Source: an uncultured Clostridia bacterium
GTDB lineage: Bacteria > Bacillota > Clostridia > Christensenellales > Borkfalkiaceae
Direction: 5' to 3'
Length of the DNA stretch: 43,364 nt
NCBI GenBank assembly: GCA_947627955.1
Contig: CANQXZ010000008.1
Location: 1 to 43,364, forward strand
The first letter of the stretch is position 1, and each line of letters begins with the position of its first letter. Shown one piece after another: positions 17,726 through 22,709 of this stretch. Below the pieces are notes generated by a model, which did not search any database, had not been told where the DNA came from, and worked only from the letters and a program-made list of their open reading frames with translations. A program made the translations under genes and the position numbers.

Positions 17726-17748
17726 ATTATAGTCAACCGCAAAAACGG
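17726..17748 (-). promoter_or_regulatory. Probable promoter of the purC-led operon
   Basis: A perfect -10 TATAAT (minus strand 17731-17726) sits about 20 bases before the purC ATG. The -35 is weak: an A/T-rich TTAAAA-like hexamer near an 18-bp spacing. A terminator-like hairpin lies immediately upstream, so purC transcription probably restarts here. No PurBox or purine riboswitch is recognisable. Confidence 0.55.
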
Positions 17749-17753
17749 TTTTT

Positions 17754-17788
17754 AAAAAAAGTTATAACCCGCAGAGCAAACTGCGGGT
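17754..17788 (-). terminator. Terminator or attenuator after purE
   Basis: 8-bp stem ACCCGCAG / CTGCGGGT with a 6-base loop (17767-17788), followed on the minus strand by TATAAC and then seven T. The gap between stem and T-run makes it a weak terminator that may allow read-through from purE into purC. Confidence 0.65.
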
Positions 17789-17793
17789 ATGGT

Positions 17794-18291
17794 CTATATA
17801 AGCTCCGCCTCTTCCTGCAAAGCCCTGTCGTCGGCATTTATCTTATCTCTCATCCTGCCCTTGTAGTCTTCGAGCTTTACGGCGATATCGGGGTACTTTA
17901 TCCCGAGGATCTGCAACGCGAGCAGTCCCGCGTTTTCGCCTCCGTTTACCCCCACCGTAGCCACGGGTATGCCCGAGGGCATCTGCACGATGGACAACAG
18001 GCTGTCCAATCCGCCCATCATGTCCGTCTTTACGGGCAGACCTATCACGGGAAGGGTGGTGCTTGCGGCTATGACCCCGCCGAGGTGCGCAGCTTTCCCC
18101 GCCGCGCATATCACCACCTCTATTCCACGCCCTTTCGCCGAGGCGGAAAATTCGTGCGCTTCTTCGGGCGTGCGGTGCGCCGAAATCACCCTGACTTCGG
18201 TCTCCACGCCGAACTCTTTAAGCACTGCGACCGCAGGCTTAACTACCGCCAAATCGGATCTGCTGCCCATTATCACTGCAACTTTTGCCAT
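17794..18291 (-). CDS. purE: N5-carboxyaminoimidazole ribonucleotide mutase (class I PurE)
   Basis: 165 aa, converts N5-CAIR to CAIR. Motifs: VAVIMGSRSDLAVV at the N-terminus, RVISAHRTPEEAHEF, VVICAAGKAAHLGGVIA and PVIGLPVKTDMMGGLDSLLSIVQMPSGIPVATVGVN. Start at 18291 with GGAG seven bases upstream; the seven-codon upstream extension is rejected. No purK is seen in the window. Separated from purC by a terminator-like hairpin. Confidence 0.96.
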   Translation of the reverse strand: MAKVAVIMGSRSDLAVVKPAVAVLKEFGVETEVRVISAHRTPEEAHEFSASAKGRGIEVVICAAGKAAHLGGVIAASTTLPVIGLPVKTDMMGGLDSLLSIVQMPSGIPVATVGVNGGENAGLLALQILGIKYPDIAVKLEDYKGRMRDKINADDRALQEEAELI

Positions 18292-18304
18292 AGCTGTTCT
18301 CCGT

Positions 18305-18331
18305 ATATTCAATGTGGATTTTATACATACT
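18305..18331 (+). promoter_or_regulatory. Putative promoter of the DUF1294-like gene (sigma-E-like, leaderless)
   Basis: CATACT (18326-18331) ends exactly six bases before the ATG at 18338. An ATA (18305-18307, within GTATATT) lies 18 bases upstream of CATA. This resembles sigma-E promoters (ATA ... CATAC) more than sigma-A. No ribosome-binding sequence is present. The same ACATACTTAT-n-GTATG block occurs before the gene at 22425. Confidence 0.4.
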
Positions 18332-18337
18332 TATCGT

Positions 18338-18637
18338 ATGGTTCTGCTATACATTATTTTCGGCGTGTACATAGCGGCTATAAACTTTTACGCCGTTATG
18401 CTGTTGAAATCGCAACGTGACGAATACGGCGACAACGCAACGCCCAAATCGGGAGACGGCAAGCTGATACTCGCCGCGCTGCTCGGCGGAGCCGTAGCTC
18501 TCTATGTGAGCATGTTCATTATGAAATACAGGCTGAAAAATCTGACGCTTATGATATTGCTGCCCGTCATAGGAGTGCTGAATATCTATTTCTTTGTGCT
18601 CGCATTCCGTTCGGGGTTCACTTTTTTCGTGATTTGA
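18338..18637 (+). CDS. Small integral membrane protein, DUF1294-like
   Basis: 99 aa, predicted to span the membrane three times: an N-terminal helix (VLLYIIFGVYIAAINFYAVML), a loop with charged residues (KSQRDEYGDNATP, GDGKL), a middle helix (LAALLGGAVALYVSMFIM), KYRLKN, and a final helix (LMILLPVIGVLNIYFFVLAF). The pattern of a short loop ending in GDGKLILAALLGGAVAL resembles DUF1294 proteins, whose function is unknown. The start is the only Met that leaves purE undisturbed and directly follows the putative promoter. Divergent from purE; no ribosome-binding site. Confidence 0.75.
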   Translation: MVLLYIIFGVYIAAINFYAVMLLKSQRDEYGDNATPKSGDGKLILAALLGGAVALYVSMFIMKYRLKNLTLMILLPVIGVLNIYFFVLAFRSGFTFFVI

Positions 18638-18690
18638 CACTACATTTATAAATTACGGAATTATTATAGCACAACATATTGTGAAAAGAA

Positions 18691-18726
18691 AAATGTTTAC
18701 GGGAACATTTTATAAAATTTATTTTA
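18691..18726 (+). terminator. Possible weak terminator after the DUF1294-like gene
   Basis: 8-bp stem AAAATGTT / AACATTTT with a 6-base loop (18691-18712) followed by an A/T-rich run containing ATTTATTTT. The surrounding 150 bases are very A/T-rich with a nearly repeated TTTTATAAAA unit. Stem is weak, so confidence is limited. Confidence 0.4.
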
Positions 18727-18782
18727 TAAAAATTTTGCCAAACAGCGCTCATTTGATTGACAAATCCGAAACTGCCGTGAAA

Positions 18783-18815
18783 AAAGTATGACCGCCCGCA
18801 GAATTGCGGGCGGTC
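18783..18815 (-). terminator. Rho-independent terminator of mscL
   Basis: Perfect 10-11 bp G/C-rich stem (ACCGCCCGCA / TGCGGGCGGT, loop GAAT, 18791-18814), followed on the minus strand by TACTTTTTT. It lies 14 bases beyond the mscL stop. Confidence 0.9.
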
Positions 18816-18828
18816 TGATTTAACTTCG

Positions 18829-19431
18829 TTATTCTTTTTTAGCCGACTGCGCCTTCAAAAGGTCGCGTATTTCGCAGAGGAGCTGCTGTTCCGTTTCGGG
18901 AGCGTTTGCAGCCGCTTCTTCCGCCGCTTTTTTGGCAGCCTCTTCGGCTTCGGCTTTCTTCCCTGCGGCTACCGCAAGGATCTCGTCGCGGGACTTGCCC
19001 TCGGCTTTGAGAGCCTTTATATCCTCTTTTGTAAGGGGCGCATACTTGCCCTTTTGCTTAGCCGCGCCCTCGCGCAAGCCGTTTATGACTTTGATTATAA
19101 GGAACAAAACAAGAGCGATTAGAATGAAATTGATTATCGCGGTAATAAACGCGCCCCAATCGATATAGATCGACTTAGTGAGGTCTACCACATCGGTGAC
19201 CTGACCCGCCTCGTTCACTTCGAATACTTTGCTCAGATAGGTATAGATCTTATCGATACCCTGTCCGCCCGTAATCGCAAGAAGCACCCAATTTATAAGG
19301 GGCATCAAAATATTGTTCGTAAGTGCGGTAACTATCGCGCTGAACGCGCCGCCGATAATGACGCCGACAGCCATATCGACCACATTGCCGCGGGTGATGA
19401 ACGTCTTGAATTCTCTGAAAAACTTCTTCAT
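18829..19431 (-). CDS. mscL: Large-conductance mechanosensitive channel MscL
   Basis: 200 aa; pentameric membrane channel that opens under hypo-osmotic stress. N-terminal amphipathic helix (KKFFREFKTFITRGNVVDMAVGVIIGGAF) with first membrane helix, a periplasmic-side loop (GGQGIDKIYTYLSKVFEVNEAG...), second membrane helix (GAFITAIINFILIALVLFLIIKV). The usual family length is about 130-150; the excess is a long charged Ala/Glu/Lys tail (from about residue 130) predicted to be helical or coiled, ending in a CEIRDLLKAQ segment like that of other Firmicute MscL. SD GGAG upstream. Confidence 0.96.
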   Translation of the reverse strand: MKKFFREFKTFITRGNVVDMAVGVIIGGAFSAIVTALTNNILMPLINWVLLAITGGQGIDKIYTYLSKVFEVNEAGQVTDVVDLTKSIYIDWGAFITAIINFILIALVLFLIIKVINGLREGAAKQKGKYAPLTKEDIKALKAEGKSRDEILAVAAGKKAEAEEAAKKAAEEAAANAPETEQQLLCEIRDLLKAQSAKKE

Positions 19432-19462
19432 TTAGTCACTCCTGATTTTTTCTACAAAAAAT

Positions 19463-19491
19463 ATTATAGTTTCACGGAATTTCAAAGTCAA
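19463..19491 (-). promoter_or_regulatory. Sigma-A promoter of mscL
   Basis: Minus strand -35 TTGACT (19491-19486), 17-bp spacer, -10 TATAAT (19468-19463). Predicted start near 19456, about 25 bases before the mscL ATG with its GGAG site. Confidence 0.85.
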
Positions 19492-19503
19492 GCAAAATCG
19501 CGG

Positions 19504-20163
19504 CTATTTCATCAGGAATCCGACTACTTTCGCCCTTACTCCGTCCGCTGAAGAGACGTCGCGGGGCGCCGCGCTTTCGGGGACGAAGTCTGCGGCTATC
19601 TCCCCGCGGGAGAGCACCAATATCCTCTCGCCCGCGCAGACAGCCTCGTCCACGTCGTGCGTGACCCACAAAACCGTCCGTCCGTCGTTTCGCCACACGT
19701 CGAAAAACAGGTCGAGCATCTTATACTTCAATTTTATGTCGAGCGAGGAAAAGGGCTCGTCCATGAGAAGGATATCGCTTTTTCGCAGAAAGGCGCGCGC
19801 TATCGCGACGCGCTGCGCCTCGCCGCCCGAAAGGCTTACAGGATAACTTTCCTCCCTGCCGCCGAGCCCGACGCGCCCGATCATTTCCCCGACCTTTTGC
19901 CCGTCCTTGCACACGAGCCCGAGATTTGCGCGCACGGTCATGTTGGGGACAAGCGTGGGCGTCTGGAAAATGTACGAGCATGAAAGCGGCGGCACTTGAC
20001 CCGAAAAGGGGGTAAGCCCCGCGAGCACGTTCAAAAGGGTGGTCTTTCCGCTTCCGCTCGGACCGAGGAGGCAGGTTATACGCCCCTCTTCAAGCGACAG
20101 GCAGAAGTTACTGTATATCCGGTTTTTTCCGTAACTCTTCGAGAGGTCCTTTATCTCTATCAT
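19504..20163 (-). CDS. ABC importer ATP-binding protein (SsuB/TauB/ThiZ-type)
   Basis: About 219 aa. Walker A GPSGSGKTTL, Q-loop SYIFQTPTLVPNMTV, signature LSGGEAQRVAIARAF, Walker B ILLMDEPFSSLD and the switch His in VLWVTHDVDEAV, all intact. The DVDEAV ending is typical of nitrate/sulfonate/taurine/thiamine-precursor importers. Its ATG (20163) overlaps the permease stop, so both are translated together. Energises the importer formed with the next two genes; substrate not determinable from sequence. Confidence 0.93.
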   Translation of the reverse strand: MIEIKDLSKSYGKNRIYSNFCLSLEEGRITCLLGPSGSGKTTLLNVLAGLTPFSGQVPPLSCSYIFQTPTLVPNMTVRANLGLVCKDGQKVGEMIGRVGLGGREESYPVSLSGGEAQRVAIARAFLRKSDILLMDEPFSSLDIKLKYKMLDLFFDVWRNDGRTVLWVTHDVDEAVCAGERILVLSRGEIAADFVPESAAPRDVSSADGVRAKVVGFLMK

Positions 20164-20945
20164 GATGCGCTCTCCCCCCTGTTCCACCCGAACGTGAACC
20201 GTTCGAGGAGGAGAAATACCGCTTCGATAACGATCCCGATCGCAACAACGGCGAGCGTGAGCGCCGCGAGGCGGGCGTACATAGAGGATATGCCCGCGAA
20301 CTGCATCTGCCCGCCTATGCCGTTCAGCGTGAACGCGAGCACCTCGCCCGAAACCATAATCTTGAGCCCGAGGGAAATATCTGCTCCCCCCTGCGAGAGC
20401 AACGCGGGGCTCATTACGGGAAGATATATCCTGAAAACAGCCGTCGGCTTACTTATGCCGTATACCTTTACGAGATTTTTCAGACCCGCGTCCAAGCCGT
20501 CCGCCGAAGCCATTATCTGCGCGTACATCATGGGATACAGCACGAGCGCCGTAACTATCACGGGGGCTATATCCTTGTCGTACTCCGTCCAGCGCAGGAT
20601 AATCAAAATGACCGCAAGAGTGGGGATTATCCTCACGAACGCCACTATCGGGCGGAAAAACGCGCGGAAAGGCTGCGCAAGGCATGAGAGCGCAGCCGAT
20701 ACCCCCGCGAGCGCGGCGGAAACCGCCGCCGCTATCAGAGTTCTGAGGAGAGTGCCGCCTACGGCTTTCCAAAACTGCGCGTCGGCGCAGCAGAGCCCAA
20801 GCTCTTTGAACGTTTCCTCAAACGACGGCACGACGAGACTGTTGCCCACGGAATGATAGGCAATTATCCACGCGACCCACATGAAGACAACGGCGAGAAC
20901 GGAATAAATTATATTGAGTTTTCTGTTGCACAGAAACTTTTTCAT
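20160..20945 (-). CDS. ABC importer permease (SsuC/TauC/ThiX-type)
   Basis: 261 aa with about six hydrophobic helices: an N-terminal helix (IIYSVLAVVFMWVAWIIAY), then the BPD_transp_1 fold. The cytoplasmic coupling loop appears as ASADGLDAGLKNLVKVYGISKPTAVFRIYLPVM, the EAA-type segment contacting the ATPase. Overlaps both neighbours by 4 bases. Forms the membrane channel of the importer. Confidence 0.92.
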   Translation of the reverse strand: MKKFLCNRKLNIIYSVLAVVFMWVAWIIAYHSVGNSLVVPSFEETFKELGLCCADAQFWKAVGGTLLRTLIAAAVSAALAGVSAALSCLAQPFRAFFRPIVAFVRIIPTLAVILIILRWTEYDKDIAPVIVTALVLYPMMYAQIMASADGLDAGLKNLVKVYGISKPTAVFRIYLPVMSPALLSQGGADISLGLKIMVSGEVLAFTLNGIGGQMQFAGISSMYARLAALTLAVVAIGIVIEAVFLLLERFTFGWNRGESAS

Positions 20946-21937
20946 TGCTCATCGGGGATATAGAAGAAGCTATCCCCCACTTCCGCGGCAAATCCCGCGT
21001 TGACGCCTTTGAATTTTTGCAGCAGCTCCTTTACGGCTTGCTTGCAGGACTTTGACGCCTCGAAGCGCACGGCGCAACCCGTTACTATAGCCTTTGAAAG
21101 GTTGGGGAATTGGGGCGTGGTGTTGTCGGGGTCGGGATAGTGCTTTTTGATCGCGCCCAAGATCATGTCCGCGGTGATGTCGTCTTTGAGGAGCCATTCG
21201 CCCGCGGAGACCATTGCCGCCATGAAGGAGGATACAAACTGCGGCTTGTCCGCGATGAGCGAAGCCTTAGCCATAAGCACAGCCTGCGGATAGCCGCCCT
21301 CGCCGTACAATTCCTGCACGCTGCCTACAACGGCGAGCTCGTTTGCCGCCACTCCCGCCTTATTGCTTGCGGCGGGTTCGGGAACGACGAAATAGTCATA
21401 GTTTTTATCCGTGCCCGTAACGCCTTGCGCGTTTACGCCCGACAATTCGGCTGTCGTCACGCCGTAATCCGAGAGCAGAGTTTTGAACATTACCCCCGGA
21501 AACTCTGACAGATTGACGACCCCCACCTTTTTGCCCGCGATTTGCGCGGCGAAATTTGCCGCGGTGAGCTTTTCGGCGTCTTTATTGGCGAGAATGTAGA
21601 GATTGCCGTGGGTGACGGCGCCGAGCATCTTGTAGTCGGAACCGCTTCCGAGCACCTTGCTCGCCATATTGACGGGCATAACTATGAGGTCGGCGTTTTC
21701 CTCCGCCTTTTGCGACGTCACCCTGCTCGCGAGCGTGCCAGCGTCCACTATGTGGTAGCTGACGTCTTCGCCGAAGCTGTTTTCCTCATACATGAGCTCG
21801 GCAAGGGCGAGGGCGGGCGCGCCGTCGGGCGCGTACACGTTGACGGCGGTGCCGTTTGATTTGCCGCAGGCGGAAACGCCCAGCGCGGCTGCGGCGGCGA
21901 GAGCCGCGCACAGAAGTGTTGCAAAGAATTTTTTCAT
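20942..21937 (-). CDS. ABC importer substrate-binding lipoprotein (NMT1/THI5/SsuA-like)
   Basis: 331 aa. Signal peptide MKKFFATLL...LGVSAC with lipobox VSAC and lipidated C24. The mature part is a two-lobed binding protein (VNVYAPDGAPALALAEL; DLIVMPVNMASKVLG; GKKVGVVNLSEFPGVMFKTLL; YDYFVVPEPAASNK). The pattern is that of the NMT1/THI5/SsuA group, which includes binders of thiamine pyrimidines, sulfonates, nitrate and riboflavin. The ligand cannot be told from sequence. AAAGGAG precedes the ATG; 47 bases separate it from the TM1266-like gene, so they likely share one transcript. Confidence 0.9.
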   Translation of the reverse strand: MKKFFATLLCAALAAAAALGVSACGKSNGTAVNVYAPDGAPALALAELMYEENSFGEDVSYHIVDAGTLASRVTSQKAEENADLIVMPVNMASKVLGSGSDYKMLGAVTHGNLYILANKDAEKLTAANFAAQIAGKKVGVVNLSEFPGVMFKTLLSDYGVTTAELSGVNAQGVTGTDKNYDYFVVPEPAASNKAGVAANELAVVGSVQELYGEGGYPQAVLMAKASLIADKPQFVSSFMAAMVSAGEWLLKDDITADMILGAIKKHYPDPDNTTPQFPNLSKAIVTGCAVRFEASKSCKQAVKELLQKFKGVNAGFAAEVGDSFFYIPDEQ

Positions 21938-21984
21938 ATTTACTCCTTTTCGGCGTCAGGCGCACCTTCCGCCTCAAAATATTT

Positions 21985-22242
21985 TTATCGGTTCCGTATC
22001 TTTGACATAAGCGTCTTGGCGGTGACCCCCTCCAACCTGCCTATCTTGCCCGTGATGGCGTTTATCACCTCTTCGGGCGCGTCGACGGCAACGCTTATCA
22101 GAAATACCGATTTTTGCTTATACGGTATTCCCATTCTGCCTATAACGTAATCGCCGAACTCAGAAAGAACGGCGTTGATGCCCGCGCTCGATACGCGGCT
22201 CTCCGCGATTATGCTTATTACGGCTATCCTGCTCTCAGACAT
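21985..22242 (-). CDS. TM1266-like ACT-fold regulator (iron-only hydrogenase system regulator family)
   Basis: 85 aa ferredoxin-like/ACT-type protein: RIAVISIIAESR, an INAVLSEFGDYVIGRMGIPYKQKSV centre, and VDAPEEVINAITGKIGRLEGVTAKTLMSK at the end. This closely follows TM1266, annotated as a putative regulator of [FeFe]-hydrogenase systems and often located beside hydE/F/G. Here no hydrogenase gene is nearby; instead an ABC importer follows. SD AAGGGGG lies within a hairpin of the structured leader. Biochemical role of the family is not established. Confidence 0.85.
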   Translation of the reverse strand: MSESRIAVISIIAESRVSSAGINAVLSEFGDYVIGRMGIPYKQKSVFLISVAVDAPEEVINAITGKIGRLEGVTAKTLMSKIRNR

Positions 22243-22349
22243 AAAAATCCCCCTTGCGGCTCTCCGCAGGGGAAACACAATAAAGCGCCGCGGCGCGGCA
22301 TTCTGGCAGTGCGTTCCTTTACCCTCAGAGAACCTCTTCGAATTCAGGT
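22243..22349 (-). promoter_or_regulatory. Structured 5' leader (candidate riboswitch) of the TM1266/ABC operon
   Basis: The promoter at 22356-22384 predicts a 107-base leader. Reading the minus strand there is a stem ACCT/AGGT near the 5' end (22328-22349), a conserved-looking unpaired segment GGGTAAAGGAACGCAC, a GCCGC/GCGGC hairpin (22287-22299), and a strong hairpin CCCC-TGCGG / CCGCA-GGGG (22250-22272). The 3' arm of that last hairpin contains the AAGGGGG ribosome site of the downstream gene, with TTTTT after it, so it can block translation or act as a terminator. I could not match it to TPP, T-box, SAM, cobalamin, glycine, FMN, THF, fluoride or yybP-ykoY consensus. Confidence 0.55.
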
Positions 22350-22355
22350 GGCTCT

Positions 22356-22384
22356 ATTTTACATAATTTTAACGGATTTTGCAA
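22356..22384 (-). promoter_or_regulatory. Sigma-A promoter of the TM1266/ABC operon
   Basis: Minus strand -35 TTGCAA (22384-22379), 17-bp spacer, -10 TAAAAT (22361-22356). Start predicted near 22349. Divergent from the gene at 22425. Confidence 0.75.
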
Positions 22385-22392
22385 CTTATTGC

Positions 22393-22418
22393 ATAGCCGT
22401 TTGAAAAATAAACATACT
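22393..22418 (+). promoter_or_regulatory. Putative promoter of the small exported protein gene (sigma-E-like, leaderless)
   Basis: CATACT (22413-22418) ends six bases before the ATG at 22425. GCATA (ATA at 22393-22395) lies 17 bases upstream of CATA, fitting the sigma-E pattern. No ribosome-binding sequence. Block ACATACTTATGGTATG matches the block before 18338 except for one base. Confidence 0.4.
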
Positions 22419-22424
22419 TATGGT

Positions 22425-22676
22425 ATGAAAAAATTATTGTATTTTGCCGTGACCGTGTTGAGTCTCGGCGTGATATTCGGCGCAGGCTGGGCTGCGGGAA
22501 CGGGAAGAATGCCCGCGCATGAAACGCCCGCCGCGGTCAAGGCTGAGGAGACCGAATACGAAATGCGCGACGGCGGCTGTCCCGAATGCCCCGGAACGGA
22601 CGGGGACGACTGCGGCACAAGACCGATATTCCCCCATCCTCCCGTATTCCGCGGAAAAATAATCCGTATACACTGA
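22425..22676 (+). CDS. Small exported or membrane-anchored Cys-containing protein, unknown
   Basis: 83 aa. N-terminal Lys pair and a hydrophobic helix (LLYFAVTVLSLGVIFGAGWAAG) form a signal peptide or anchor. The rest is hydrophilic, acidic and then Pro-rich, with three cysteines in GGCPECPGTDGDDCG and a PIFPHPPVF segment. CPEC could bind metal or form a disulfide. No homologue recognised. It is flanked by a promoter-like block upstream and a strong bidirectional terminator at its stop, which argues that it is a real gene despite its size. Confidence 0.6.
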   Translation: MKKLLYFAVTVLSLGVIFGAGWAAGTGRMPAHETPAAVKAEETEYEMRDGGCPECPGTDGDDCGTRPIFPHPPVFRGKIIRIH

Positions 22677-22706
22677 AAAAGTCAAGCCTGTGCGCTTGAC
22701 TTTTTT
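22676..22706. terminator. Bidirectional terminator between the small exported gene and the aconitase-family gene
   Basis: Stem AAAAAGTCAAGC / GCTTGACTTTTTT with a short loop: seven G/C-containing pairs (22681-22687 with 22694-22700) extended by A/T pairs, giving a T-run on either strand. Serves the convergent genes ending at 22676 and 22710. Confidence 0.92.
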
Positions 22707-22709
22707 CAG

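Noticed and set aside
22243..22349. Leader as TPP riboswitch, T-box, small SRP RNA or tRNA-like element
   Set aside because: The conserved core sequences of those families (for example the TPP CUGAGA and AUGCCAGCG elements, the T-box sequence, or the SRP GGAAG tetraloop domain) are not present in order on either strand.
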